DNA from: Hondaea fermentalgiana
Taxonomy: Eukaryota; Sar; Bigyra; Thraustochytrida; Thraustochytriidae
Reading direction: 5' to 3'
Assembly (NCBI GenBank): GCA_014084085.1
Contig: NPFB01000012.1
Coordinates: 882,600 to 946,599 of the forward strand
DNA: 64,000 nucleotides
The first letter of the stretch is position 1; each line of letters starts with the position of its first letter. The position numbers were made by a program, and so were the translations under genes. Positions 19,190 through 29,111 of the stretch are shown here, one piece after another. The notes under the pieces were generated by a model. That model did no database searches. It was given only the letters and a program-made list of their open reading frames with translations, and had not been told where the DNA came from.

Positions 19190-19694
19190 ATTTGTTATGT
19201 TTCACTATCGCGCTTGACGCACCTGACCTTACCGTACCTAGTTTAGCAAGCTAGTCAGCTAGTCAATTCATTATATGTTTTACAATTGATTCGTGACATT
19301 CTTGCTGCTTGATGCCGATGGCAACTTTTCTGCCCTGAAACGAAAAGCAAAAAAAGAGAATAGAGATCTCACGCTGGGCTTGCTATTGTATCGTCAGTCT
19401 CTTGGACTCTGAGCGGCACGCCGCCTCCTTTCATGATGATGAAGTGTGCTCTTACGAGTGACACTGCGTTGCACCGTCTTCCATACTCGATCGTCTTAAT
19501 CTCTCGCGTGAGGACTCGATGCGCGTTGCCATTTCAGCAAACGCAGCTCACGCTGTGCTCGCCACTCCATCCTACAGACTGCTCGACCTTGAGCTGGGTG
19601 CGCGCTTCAATACTTCGTCTCTCGTTCTTTCGTGGCCAAAAACACAACGCCCAAAATGATGCCAGGTGCGGTTTACAAAGAGGTATTCACATGT
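19190..19694. other. Convergent 3' intergenic region
   Basis: 505 bp, AT-richer than its flanks. Short frames (for example 19433-19720) are not protein-like. Probably 3' UTRs of the converging genes. Confidence 0.5.
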
Positions 19695-20777
19695 CTACAA
19701 AATCTCGCACTTGGAAATGACCGCGTAGAACATGGAGTCCTGCGGACACGGAGCATCGGCTTCACCTTCTCTATTGATTCGCTTGCGTGCGGGCTCCACG
19801 CTCTCGCAGGGCGTACCCGACTGTGCAACGCGTTTCTTTCCCGTAGTCACAGTCGCTGCCGGGAAAAGCCGAAGCAAATGATCGATTCGTTTGTCGGAAA
19901 GGCTCGTGTCCATCACAAACACCCGCTCGGCACCGCCTGAAGATAGTTCACTTGGCGGCGAAGACTTTGGCGAAGCCGCTCCTGCCTCGAGCGCCCCTAC
20001 AGATGAAGACGAAGTCTCTGAACGTGGGTCGTGCAGCAAAGTGCACCGCAAGTGCACGAGCAAGAGCTCAAGCGCAGCATAAGCAAGCTCATGGCCTCGC
20101 TCAACAAGTGTGGCGTCCTCCAGCTGCCATCCCGTGACCTCGCTTTTGCCCTTTTGGAGAGCAAGAGCGGCGTGCAGGCCCGCTACGACAGGAGCTGTAC
20201 TGGGATTGTTTCCATATCGCGTGACAAAGTCTGCAACAGCTGTACGCTGCTCGCTCGCCAGGTCTGCCGTCTCCGCGAAAGTTTCGCTTTCAGCGGACAT
20301 GGCTCCGTGCGTACGAAGTGCTGGACCATTGAGGATACGCACGATTTCCTGCGCAAACGCATCGTAGCGCAGCTTTGCGATGCGTTCGTGAAAGGCACGA
20401 CGATGGGTGTCCTTGGACTTCCAGAGACCGGCCAGGGCGTCGGCTTCATGCGTCCATGCACCATCCATGACGACGCATCCAAGTTTCTGCAGCAAGGCCG
20501 CTGCGTCTACACTCACGGACTTCTCGGGCACCTCGACGCCTTCCCGAAGCCGCTCGACCGTAAGCACAACCGCATCAGCGTCGCGAGGGGTCGGTGCATT
20601 TGTGGGCACCTCATCTTTCGCAAACCGCGGTTCGTCCTTGAAAAACGACGCCTGGCACACCAAAGACCACACGTCTTCTTGCTCTCTTGTGTCTCCGGCC
20701 TTCATGCCGGTGCCGGTGCCGGTGCCGGTGGCAGCAGCCTTGTTGTTCCCGTTCGTGTCATCGTCTTCGCCGCTCAT
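19695..20777 (-). CDS. Hypothetical soluble protein
   Basis: 360 residues. Starts MSGEDDDTNG with a Thr/Gly repeat (GTGTGTG), then REQEDVWSLVCQASFFKDEP, a charged helical region, a predicted helix bundle (~150-240, DAFAQEIVRILNG to LVHLRCTLLHD), a Ser-rich linker and a segment RVFVMDTSLSDKRIDHLLRLFPA that looks folded, and a basic cluster (ARKRIN) that could be a nuclear localisation signal. No signal peptide or membrane segment. I do not recognise a family. The single long frame with balanced composition argues that it is real. Confidence 0.55.
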   Translation of the reverse strand: MSGEDDDTNGNNKAAATGTGTGTGMKAGDTREQEDVWSLVCQASFFKDEPRFAKDEVPTNAPTPRDADAVVLTVERLREGVEVPEKSVSVDAAALLQKLGCVVMDGAWTHEADALAGLWKSKDTHRRAFHERIAKLRYDAFAQEIVRILNGPALRTHGAMSAESETFAETADLASEQRTAVADFVTRYGNNPSTAPVVAGLHAALALQKGKSEVTGWQLEDATLVERGHELAYAALELLLVHLRCTLLHDPRSETSSSSVGALEAGAASPKSSPPSELSSGGAERVFVMDTSLSDKRIDHLLRLFPAATVTTGKKRVAQSGTPCESVEPARKRINREGEADAPCPQDSMFYAVISKCEIL

Positions 20778-21035
20778 CGTTTACAAAGCGTTTCTTCGTT
20801 TGATTGCAGGCCAAAATTTCTGGTCCCTCACATCAATGTCACGGATTCAGGATGACAAAGACTTGGAAAAACCTCGAGACGAATGCTTCGAGCGGCAGCG
20901 GCTTGCGGACTTGCGCTGGTCGGTCGATCGATGATTGACGTGAGCGCACAAGAAAGCGGTGGCGGGCGGGCAGCCTGCCAGCGAGCTCAACTGGACCGTC
21001 CGAGTGTAGTATACTTGAGACAAAAAATAGAAAGC

Positions 21036-21042
21036 AAAAAAA
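21036..21042 (-). terminator. Pol III T-run terminator after tRNA-Val copy 1
   Basis: On the minus strand a run of seven T follows the 3' end of the tRNA within about 8 nt, the usual RNA polymerase III stop signal. Confidence 0.7.
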
Positions 21043-21049
21043 TTCGACG

Positions 21050-21123
21050 TATCGTCGATGGGAGTCGAACCCATGACCTTTGCCGTGTGAAGGCAACGCT
21101 CTAACCAACTGAGCTACGACGAC
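21050..21123 (-). tRNA. tRNA-Val (anticodon CAC), copy 1
   Basis: 74 nt, full cloverleaf: acceptor GTCGTCG pairing with CGACGAT (last pair G-U), D-arm GCTC/GAGC, anticodon arm TTGCC-TTCACAC-GGCAA giving CAC (reads GUG, Val), 5-nt variable loop, T-arm ATGGG-TTCGACT-CCCAT, discriminator A. No intron and no encoded CCA. Internal A box (TAGCTCAGTTGG) and B box (GGTTCGACTCC) are present. It abuts the N gap directly. Confidence 0.93.
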
Positions 21124-21223
21124 NNNNNNNNNNNNNNNNNNNNNNNNNNNNNNNNNNNNNNNNNNNNNNNNNNNNNNNNNNNNNNNNNNNNNNNNNNNNN
21201 NNNNNNNNNNNNNNNNNNNNNNN
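21124..21223. other. Assembly gap (100 N) inside the tRNA cluster
   Basis: Exactly 100 N between an intact and a truncated copy of the same tRNA gene, as expected where a tandem repeat was not resolved by assembly. Confidence 0.95.
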
Positions 21224-21276
21224 CCATGACCTTTGCCGTGTGAAGGCAACGCTCTAACCAACTGAGCTACGACGAC
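21224..21276 (-). tRNA. tRNA-Val (CAC), copy 2, 3' end lost in gap
   Basis: Identical to copy 1 over the 5' 53 nt (acceptor 5' strand, D-arm, anticodon arm, variable loop, start of T-arm); the remaining 3' part falls in the N gap. Whether it is a separate gene or the same gene duplicated at a contig edge cannot be told. Confidence 0.75.
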
Positions 21277-21695
21277 CCAGAAAGATGGAAAGTTGGCGCG
21301 CAAGCAACCTAATGAGCGCCGACATGCAAATTCCCGCGACGTGTTAGCGAAGAATTACAAGGAAAGCCGTGTTTTGCTCGTTCACAGGAGTGTCTCTGTG
21401 TAATTATTGTTATCACTTTGCTTGAATTCCTCTCCTCGTTGTAATGAGAAGACAAAGCACGTATTGGCAGACCAATGCGTTTATTTTTGACATTCGTATC
21501 ACAATGCGAACGCAAAAGACGAGGTTGTGGAAGAATATAAAAAATGTGTTCGATTGCTTCGTTATAACTGCCATGCAAAAGAAAGAACAAAACAGAAAAC
21601 AAAGTTCAACCTGTCAGTCGTTTCCATGTTTTGTAGCCGCCAATCCGATCACTGAAGCAATCAATCGATTGACCATGCGTTCTTGAAAGATTATG

Positions 21696-21882
21696 ACGTA
21701 TACTCATGTACGTGTTCATCCTCGTGCATGCGTTCATGCTCATGTACGTGTTCATCCTCGTGCATGCGTTCATACTCATGTACGTGTTCATCCTCATGCA
21801 TGCGTTCATGCTCATGTACGTGTTCATCCTCGTGCATGCGTTCATGCTCATGTACGTGTTCATCCTCATGCATGCATCTCTC
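21696..21882. repeat. 36-bp minisatellite, about five copies
   Basis: Tandem units of 36 bp built from gtacgtgttcatcctcgtgc followed by atgcgttcatgctcat, with single-base differences between copies. Because 36 is a multiple of 3, all frames stay open and give repetitive peptides on both strands; none has a credible start context or flanks. It lies between tRNA-Val copies 2 and 3. Confidence 0.9.
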
Positions 21883-22008
21883 ATGCACACATCTCGTCCG
21901 TCTCCCCAGCCCATCAAAAAGGAAAATTCTGGCACAGCATTGCCCTTCATCAGTTATAACAGCGCCACCCAACCACTCTTTCCTTTTCGGAAAACAAATT
22001 TTTTTTTT

Positions 22009-22024
22009 AAAAAAAAAAAAAAAA
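22009..22024 (-). terminator. Pol III T-run terminator after tRNA-Val copy 3
   Basis: Sixteen consecutive A on the plus strand, read as T16 on the minus strand, beginning 7 nt after the tRNA 3' end. The run is flanked by a T-run on the plus strand (21999-22008). Confidence 0.7.
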
Positions 22025-22030
22025 CGATTG

Positions 22031-22104
22031 TATCGTCGATGGGAGTCGAACCCATGACCTTTGCCGTGTGAAGGCAACGCTCTAACCAACTGAGCTACGA
22101 CGAC
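22031..22104 (-). tRNA. tRNA-Val (anticodon CAC), copy 3
   Basis: 74 nt, identical in sequence to copy 1 including the G1-U72 pair, while the flanks differ completely. The anticodon loop TTCACAC gives CAC. Confidence 0.93.
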
Positions 22105-22730
22105 CATGCTCCTTGTGGCGTCTGAGGCAGAGGTCCAACCAGACACATATGTACTACTTTGCGTTCTCTGTCCCGTGCACGTGCCCTGCGAGATCTTCAA
22201 GAAAACAGACGAAAAGGAATTGCACGTATACGAGAGCAGCGCGTCACCGGGCTGGGGGCTGCAGTGTAGCTCGCGGACGAGCAGGCGTGCGCGCGCCAGG
22301 TTTCCATCCGCACGTACGTACTATGCAGGCTGCTGCAAGTGCTGGAAATCGAGAGCGCGTGGGCGTGCAAAGGGAAAGGGAAGTACGGCTCGCAGCTGCA
22401 GCTGGTAGAACTACTTACGGATGCGGATGCGGCTGCGGATGCGGACATTGGTCCCGCCCGGCGTGCAGCAACAACAGCAACAGCAACAGCCAAATCATAT
22501 TGGCGAGCACGGCATGACCCCGGTGCCCTGCATCTCCTTTTGCACCTCTGCCGCTGCTCCTGCCGCGGGTGAGGGGCTTTCAGAACCCTGAGTGAACGTG
22601 ACGCGCGTCAGAAAATATGGCCCAGGTGGCGGCGTTGCTGTTGCCGTCGTCGTCGTGGAGGCCAAGGTATAGAGGAGTGCAACGAGCAGCAACGAGGACG
22701 CCGGGAGCAGGAACGACGACGATTAAGAAA

Positions 22731-25700
22731 ATGCTTGCAGCTCTGCTCTCAATTGCGACGCTGGCGCTCGTCATGGTAGCGCCGGCGAACGGAGACTTCC
22801 TCAACTCGTACCTGAATGACAAACGATTCGGAAAGTCGCCAGGACCGTGCGAGAGCGAGGCCGACAAGTGCGCCTTCAACTACGATGAACTCCCGGACAA
22901 GATCAAGGACATAACAGTCTGCGTCATGAGTGGCGTGTGCCCCAAGATTGGCGACGTCGTCAAAGCTGGTCGCTTTGAGATCTGGGAACTCGAGTGCCAG
23001 AATGTTGGCGTTGGTTCAATGAATCTTGAATTTGATCAGAGCTCTGCCACCTCGACCCGAGTGCGTGGAGACTTTGCCGTGGACAATCTCCGCCTCGCGT
23101 GTTCCTTTCAGCTGAATATCATTAGTCTTGTTCTAGAAATCGCCGGGACCTTTCGCATCGAGACCACAATATCCGACACGGCCGTCAGCTTTCCCAATCA
23201 AGGCCAATCGGGTCGAATCGACGGACGATTTCCCATCGAACTGCAGTCCACTGATTTTGCCACCGAGCTGCCGAACCGCATCGAGCTTCCCTACGAATCG
23301 TGCGACCTGGACGTCGCACTCGGGCTCTCGCTGCTGGAATCAGACTTTGACCTTATTCGCGGATGCGCCTACATTCCTTGGACACCATTCACCTTTCTCA
23401 TTTCCGGCTGGCAGTGCGCCACGCTTGTGGGCCCAGGGGCCAGCGGCATCATCTTTTCCTTCTTGTATAATCTCTTCCAGCTGGATCACATCGTCAGCGC
23501 TGTGGCGCGCATCATCGAGTCATTGATTGGCGGAATTGTGTGCCAAATCGTAGAGGAGTTTGCCGTCCTCGAAAACGGATCAAATGGTGTTCTCAACGAT
23601 GTTCTCCTCGACATCAAAGCCACAATTGACGAGTGGGCGCTCAGTTCGTCTCTGGACCCTCTTGCTGCGGACGCCGCTGCCGCTGGCCTCGATCCCACGG
23701 CACTCAACTTTTCGGACTCTACTCTTGCCGGGGCCTTCTCGGCGGGAATTAACGACTGGCTGGGAGAGCCTGACCTTCTCATCAATCAGCTAATTGAGCT
23801 TGCCACAGAGCCAGATGGAGCCGTGGCCGCAGATCTCGTCGCTCTCGACCTCGCACCCGAGGTGACGCTACCGCTTCTTGTAGCAGATGTCACGGTGCGC
23901 CTTTCCAAGGTAGGACTCGGGGGTCTCAATACCTTTTCGCTCTTTCACGTTCTCGAGACCCGCGATTTTGACTACACTGTCCAGAATCAGATTGCCCTCG
24001 ACGATGTTTCGTTTGAAGTCGATATTTTCACACGCTTGGCGCCGGGAGAGTGGGTCACACGCGGAACTGCAGAATCAGACTTTCAATTTACATTTGGGCT
24101 TCGTCTCGCGGAGCTCTACTTTGACGCGCACATCCTGGCGCTCTTTGACCTCGATCGTCTTGATTCTGTACGCGTGGGGCAAATTCTGAATCTTCCTGCG
24201 AGCGAGACAATCTTTGCCGACGCGGTCGTCTGCCTGGCCCCTGCATTTTACTCGCTGAACTTTACCAATCTAGAGGCCAGTGTTGACCAAGTCCTCGATG
24301 CATCAGTTTCCAATTTTGACGGCGACGGACTTTCGCAGCTCATCGAGAACAGCGTCGAATTTGGCGCCGCGGCTTTGCGCGGCGCGTTCAAGGACAAACT
24401 TCCTGGTATCGCACGTGGACCTGTGCGTTCGACGCTCAACGACCTGATCCTCGAGTATGTGACATTGCCGGGACGGGAAGGAACGCAAGACTGCCCTGCA
24501 ACCGGAAGCATTTCTGCTCCAGGTGAGCTCTACGAGCTCGACCTCGAGTATGCGCTCTTTGCCCGACTTGGTGCTCTCATTAATGCGACCGTGGGCGGAG
24601 ACCCGATTCAAGACACAGATGTTGACATTAACGATCTCGTGGACGTTGTCTTGCGCTACTTCGTCGACACCAACGCTTACTTTCCCTTTGTACCCGCCTG
24701 GGAACTAGCGCCTAGCTATCGCGATATTGCCCGCCTGCCGGCTTTTAATCGCCCCAATGACTACATTCACCTGCAGAACCTCGCCATCGGCAACCTCGAC
24801 TCCATCTACCGACTCCTTGCACTCGACGGAGGGTTCCGCTTCGCTGCCGGCATTGGCACGCCAGCTCGCCCTTTGCGCTTCACGGTCCCGATCGAAGTTC
24901 AGCATGAAGGCGATGGTCTCCTGGAATCTTTCAACCTAACACTCGAGCTCACCGAGGTCGCCTTTGCTGTGCGCCTTGCGGCGCTCGCTCTCGATGCACA
25001 TTATGTGGACCGTCTGTACATTACGCAGCTTCTTGAAGTCCAATGCGTGCTCGGCTCGCTTGAAGAGATTGCTTTCGCTCACGAGACCGACGCCCTTTCC
25101 GTGGGTCAGGTCTCGGTTCTTTTGGATCGCCAACCTTCCTCGTCGCCTTCTTCGCTTCCACTCGTTCAAGCGCTCGACGCCCTCGAGGCCATTAGCTCTC
25201 TTCCCGAACCCGGTGGGCGATTTGAGCATCTTGTCAATTTTGTGCTCCAAGAAGGGCTCACGGCAGGACTCAATTTGGTCGAAACGCTCCCATCTTATTA
25301 CGAGGAAACGGATCCGGCGACCTGCTCTGAAGCTTTTGACCCCATCGACTTCATCGCGTCGCTCTCTTTCCCCGTCAATCTCACAACGTATGTGACAGAT
25401 GTCTGTCTTGGACCGCTCGCCGAGGACTCTCTACAAGACGCGCAGAGCAACGTCATCGTCGACGATCCAGATAACGTCTTTGACCTCTCGCAGTCTACCG
25501 TCGTCGAGCTTCTCGCCGAGCTCGTCGACCGCATCACTTTGGATGGAGGTCTTTCGGCTGCGCTCAAGGTCCTCGCGAACAATTCAGGGAGTGTGCTTGC
25601 AGACGCATTTGTTCTCGACGACGACGGCGATGTCGACTTTGTCTTTCCCCTTGCCCTCGTCGGCCTGAAATGGACTTACTTTGATCTTGGCACGCTACGC

Positions 25701-28700
25701 ATCAGCAAGGTGGATCGCCTGGTTCAGCAATTTGATGTCTTCCAGCCGCAGGGGGCTTACGTCACCTCGTACGCAGTCTCCTTTAACGAGACGGTGCCTC
25801 TCGACGTCTCGATCGAGACAGTCTTTGAAGTGCCAGGCTATGCGGTGGGCGAGCCCAGTCTCGAGACTGTTCGTGAAGAGGTTGACTTTGGCTTTCAGCT
25901 CGTCGACTTTGAGTTCTCCTTGCAGTTACTTACCGCTTTCAATCCATCACACATTGGCAATCTCACCTTGGGTCATTTCTTCACGGTGGATGATGACACG
26001 CAGGCTCTTGGTCTCGCGGACTCTGCTCTTGACTGTGCGGTTTCTTCGTTCCACACGAATGGTCTTCTTATTCATGAGCTCGGAATTCGAATTAACGACT
26101 TGCAAACCGTCACGGTTGCCTCGCGTAATCATGAGCTTGTCTCTACCGAGGTGGAGCTGCTCATCGAATCCTTTACCCTTCTCGCCGTCGACTTTTACAA
26201 AGGCGCCATTGAAAACATTGCTCAGAATTGTTTTCGAACGTATATCAACGACTACCTCGCGGAGCTTGCAGACGTGGCCGAGTGCCCAGACGCCAGTGAC
26301 ATTGAGCCCACGCACGCAGGAATCTTGCGATTTAACGAATCGCCTGATTGGCTTCTTCTCCAAGACCTCTGGTCGCAGGTTGCGATTAGTGATGATTACG
26401 CAAGCCTCAATGCGGCGCTCGACGCAGCTGTGAGCACAGCCATCCTTTTCTCCGAGGAACGCGACGAGCAGCTCTTTTTTGCAGACGTCCCTCTCCTTTA
26501 TTACGGCACCTCTTACGGAACGCTCGATCTAGGAATTGCGAATGTACGCCTCGAAAACCTTCAAATCTCGGAGCTTTTACCAGCTGTGCCGACGGAGGCG
26601 CCGTACGAAACATTAACTCGCCTGAAAATTCCAGACAAGGCCTCACTCGGCTTCACGCTCGAGGTGAACGCGCGCGGTCTCTTACAAGACCAGCCGATAT
26701 CCAACAACAAGCTCGACGTCAAGTTGAGCGTGTCAGACTTTGATTTTGGATTCTGGGTTCGCCTCAAGGTGAATCTGACGTCGGCGCTGGAACTGCGGTT
26801 TGCGACTCTTTCCTCACTCGATCAGGTCGCCTGTCTCGTCATTCCCGTGGAAGAGTTTGCGCCGCTTGCGCTTAATCTTTCTGCGAGTTCGCTGGATTTG
26901 TACGCATCGTGCCTTTCCTGCGATTTGCCAATGCTCCGCCCCTTTGAGGAGGTTGCCTTCGAGAATGAGAACGGGGCGCAGCTTGCGGGCCTTTTGCAAA
27001 ATCTGGTTGTTTTCACCACAGACTACCTGATCGAGGTCAATGCACAAGAAATTGTTGACGTCTACTTGGCCACTGCGCACATAACGTGCGACGAGCTTCT
27101 CGACCTCTTGGTCAACTTTTTGGAGGCGGAGCCAGAGACGACGACGATTGCGACCACACTTGGCATCTCTTTTGCTGGAGTTACGCTCGCGTGCACCGTT
27201 GCGTATGCCTGTGTGTATCCTGTTCATAAGATGCGCCGTAAACAGGCCTTGCTTGCGAATCTCCAAGACGCGGACGACCATACAGATCTCGCTCAGGTAC
27301 TCACAAACACTGCACTCGCTTCCAAGGCGCTCTTTCAGCATCCGACCACGACGCGACGCGCCAAAATTATCGTCCCGGCCGTGGTAGCCTTTAACTTTGC
27401 GCTCGTGGTCTGGGCAAATCTGTACTCTGGAGCTCTAACAATTCTCCTCAAGCTCGAGATTCTAGGCGCAGAGACGCAATACATTGAGCTCGTCCCGCTC
27501 ACGGTGGGGCTCTTGGTCAACTCGATCTGGCAAGATCTGAGCAAGATCATCGCCATACTGCTAGCGCTCTCGACGCTGGTCATGCCGGTCGCTCTCAATG
27601 CTGGTATCTTGGTTGTCTGGTTCACACCACACACGATTTTACCTCTTGGCTACAAACATCTGTTGTTACGCATCATTGAGGTAACGGGCAAGATCGCGTT
27701 TGTGATTGTCTTCATTCTGGCCGTGACAATTGCTGTACTATATACCTCGTTTACGCTCGCCGACTACAACGAGCTCGAGTTTCTCCCCGAAGGCCTGCTC
27801 AGCGCAGAGCTCAATGTGGCACCCGAACGAGGCCTCACCCTCGTCACGCTCATAGGCGTCTTTACGCTTCTTTTGTCGCATTACGTGTCGTTTTTGCACC
27901 ACCAGCTGACGGGCCGGAACAAACGGCGACTGGATGACATCGATGGCTTCAAGTCTGAGGCAGCGACCATCGCTGCCTATTCGAAACGCGCGCTAATGCG
28001 GCATCGGTTTCTTGGCAGAGATCGAGAGGGCCAGGTGCGCGAGATGGAGCCCGTCAAGATGTATACGCTGGTTGCACTGATTGCTCTGGATATGATTCTC
28101 GTGATCGTGGCCATCTCGGTCCCGGTGATCACCTTTCGTATCACGGGTGTTCTTGGTTTGGCGATGCAGGAGATTTCAGATGGCTCGCCGACCATTCCGG
28201 CGGACGAGTCCCTGCACATTCGAACTTTTTCCATGATCGACTTTGGGGAGCGGATTGGCCTCTCGCCGCACCGTTCAGAGCCCGTCGATTCCTTCCGCAT
28301 CGTTTACCTTCAGGTATTGTACTTTGTGGTCTTTCTGCTGGCGCCTGTATTCCAGCTTGCGCTCATGATTGCCACTCTGATAATGCCACTTACGCTGCGC
28401 AGCTTACGTCAGCTTGCCTCGATGCAACGCATTGTCATGTACTGGGCTGGCCTCGATCTCGCAGTGCTCACGCTAGTCTCCATCACTTTTGTCATTGGTC
28501 CTCTTGTCGAGGTCTATGTCAATTACGTGTCCGAGGTCATTACGGATGATTTGTGCGAGAGTCTTCAAGCGAGCTTTTCTTTGCTCATTCTCGAGGAGGA
28601 AAATGCCAAGTGCCTCTCGACGGCTTCCGAACTCGAGCCAGGTATTGCCTTTGTTTTCCTTGCTGTCTTTCTGCACTACTTTGTTGCAGTTCTCTTTTTC

Positions 28701-29111
28701 GTCATCGCGGACGTCGCCATTAGCGATCGCTACTTTGCGGCGTACCACATGTCTCGATCTGATGCGAGACCACGCTCGTGGCCACAGATTGTCATCCGCT
28801 TCATGCAATTCTGTACGCGGACCGTGCCCGGCGACGCTGCGGCTGTGCCAGAAGGCAGCGCCCCAACGTCAATCTTTGCTCCGGCAAAAGATGAAGAGAA
28901 CGACGAACGCTCTGGTCTCTTGTGCACGATCTTGCGATACTACACTGGCGCGCGGAACGCTCAGGGCGAGACTATCGAAGACGAGACGGATCGCCGTATT
29001 GCTGCTTGGAGGAAAAAGTTTGGTCCCATGTCCGCTGCTGTGAATCCCAAGTTTGACAATGGCCGCGTGGATGCGGCTCAGGACTCTGACTCTGACGACA
29101 TTGAGGTGTAA
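22731..29111 (+). CDS. TULIP-like repeat protein fused to a duplicated PqiA/LetA-like membrane domain
   Basis: 2126 residues from the ATG at 22731, chosen because a clear signal peptide follows (MLAALLSIATLALVMVAPANG, cleavage before DFLNS). Residues ~25-1450 are lumenal/extracellular: four to five diverged repeats of amphipathic beta segments and a Cys/Pro-containing helix (around 60-190, 377-530, 680-800, 977-1130 and 1260-1400), which look like TULIP/BPI-type lipid-binding folds. TM1 is at ~1471-1498. Then come two PqiA-like four-helix units. Unit 1 (~1543-1730) has IWQDLSKIIAILLALSTLVM, a GK-containing helix and LNVAPERG; unit 2 (~1766-2010) has FVVFLLAPVFQLALM, YWAGLDLAVLTLVS and ELEPGIAFVF, matching the family's P-x-x-K/Q-L, W-S/G-M/L-D-V and EPGP-G-A motifs. 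The tail is acidic. PqiA/LetA are bacterial inner-membrane lipid-transport partners of MCE tunnels. The zinc ribbons of bacterial PqiA were not seen. Confidence 0.65.
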   Translation: MLAALLSIATLALVMVAPANGDFLNSYLNDKRFGKSPGPCESEADKCAFNYDELPDKIKDITVCVMSGVCPKIGDVVKAGRFEIWELECQNVGVGSMNLEFDQSSATSTRVRGDFAVDNLRLACSFQLNIISLVLEIAGTFRIETTISDTAVSFPNQGQSGRIDGRFPIELQSTDFATELPNRIELPYESCDLDVALGLSLLESDFDLIRGCAYIPWTPFTFLISGWQCATLVGPGASGIIFSFLYNLFQLDHIVSAVARIIESLIGGIVCQIVEEFAVLENGSNGVLNDVLLDIKATIDEWALSSSLDPLAADAAAAGLDPTALNFSDSTLAGAFSAGINDWLGEPDLLINQLIELATEPDGAVAADLVALDLAPEVTLPLLVADVTVRLSKVGLGGLNTFSLFHVLETRDFDYTVQNQIALDDVSFEVDIFTRLAPGEWVTRGTAESDFQFTFGLRLAELYFDAHILALFDLDRLDSVRVGQILNLPASETIFADAVVCLAPAFYSLNFTNLEASVDQVLDASVSNFDGDGLSQLIENSVEFGAAALRGAFKDKLPGIARGPVRSTLNDLILEYVTLPGREGTQDCPATGSISAPGELYELDLEYALFARLGALINATVGGDPIQDTDVDINDLVDVVLRYFVDTNAYFPFVPAWELAPSYRDIARLPAFNRPNDYIHLQNLAIGNLDSIYRLLALDGGFRFAAGIGTPARPLRFTVPIEVQHEGDGLLESFNLTLELTEVAFAVRLAALALDAHYVDRLYITQLLEVQCVLGSLEEIAFAHETDALSVGQVSVLLDRQPSSSPSSLPLVQALDALEAISSLPEPGGRFEHLVNFVLQEGLTAGLNLVETLPSYYEETDPATCSEAFDPIDFIASLSFPVNLTTYVTDVCLGPLAEDSLQDAQSNVIVDDPDNVFDLSQSTVVELLAELVDRITLDGGLSAALKVLANNSGSVLADAFVLDDDGDVDFVFPLALVGLKWTYFDLGTLRISKVDRLVQQFDVFQPQGAYVTSYAVSFNETVPLDVSIETVFEVPGYAVGEPSLETVREEVDFGFQLVDFEFSLQLLTAFNPSHIGNLTLGHFFTVDDDTQALGLADSALDCAVSSFHTNGLLIHELGIRINDLQTVTVASRNHELVSTEVELLIESFTLLAVDFYKGAIENIAQNCFRTYINDYLAELADVAECPDASDIEPTHAGILRFNESPDWLLLQDLWSQVAISDDYASLNAALDAAVSTAILFSEERDEQLFFADVPLLYYGTSYGTLDLGIANVRLENLQISELLPAVPTEAPYETLTRLKIPDKASLGFTLEVNARGLLQDQPISNNKLDVKLSVSDFDFGFWVRLKVNLTSALELRFATLSSLDQVACLVIPVEEFAPLALNLSASSLDLYASCLSCDLPMLRPFEEVAFENENGAQLAGLLQNLVVFTTDYLIEVNAQEIVDVYLATAHITCDELLDLLVNFLEAEPETTTIATTLGISFAGVTLACTVAYACVYPVHKMRRKQALLANLQDADDHTDLAQVLTNTALASKALFQHPTTTRRAKIIVPAVVAFNFALVVWANLYSGALTILLKLEILGAETQYIELVPLTVGLLVNSIWQDLSKIIAILLALSTLVMPVALNAGILVVWFTPHTILPLGYKHLLLRIIEVTGKIAFVIVFILAVTIAVLYTSFTLADYNELEFLPEGLLSAELNVAPERGLTLVTLIGVFTLLLSHYVSFLHHQLTGRNKRRLDDIDGFKSEAATIAAYSKRALMRHRFLGRDREGQVREMEPVKMYTLVALIALDMILVIVAISVPVITFRITGVLGLAMQEISDGSPTIPADESLHIRTFSMIDFGERIGLSPHRSEPVDSFRIVYLQVLYFVVFLLAPVFQLALMIATLIMPLTLRSLRQLASMQRIVMYWAGLDLAVLTLVSITFVIGPLVEVYVNYVSEVITDDLCESLQASFSLLILEEENAKCLSTASELEPGIAFVFLAVFLHYFVAVLFFVIADVAISDRYFAAYHMSRSDARPRSWPQIVIRFMQFCTRTVPGDAAAVPEGSAPTSIFAPAKDEENDERSGLLCTILRYYTGARNAQGETIEDETDRRIAAWRKKFGPMSAAVNPKFDNGRVDAAQDSDSDDIEV

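Larger units (their letters stand above)
20778..22730. other. Intergenic region with tRNA-Val cluster, gap and minisatellite
   Basis: Apart from the tRNAs, gap and 36-bp repeat listed separately, it holds the upstream region of the 19695-20777 gene, an AT-rich stretch (21310-21690) with no protein-like frame, and the GC-richer promoter region of the TULIP-PqiA gene (22110-22730). Confidence 0.6.

Noticed and set aside
20839..21303. Frames reading AQLVRALPSHGKGHGFDSHR
   Set aside because: Conceptual translation of the tRNA-Val gene, a well-known artefact.
21696..21882. CRISPR-like array
   Set aside because: Units are contiguous without unique spacers and the genome is eukaryotic; it is a minisatellite.
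21606..21950. 114-residue repetitive frame (and others) over the 36-bp minisatellite
   Set aside because: Open only because the repeat period is a multiple of three; no start context or non-repeat domain.
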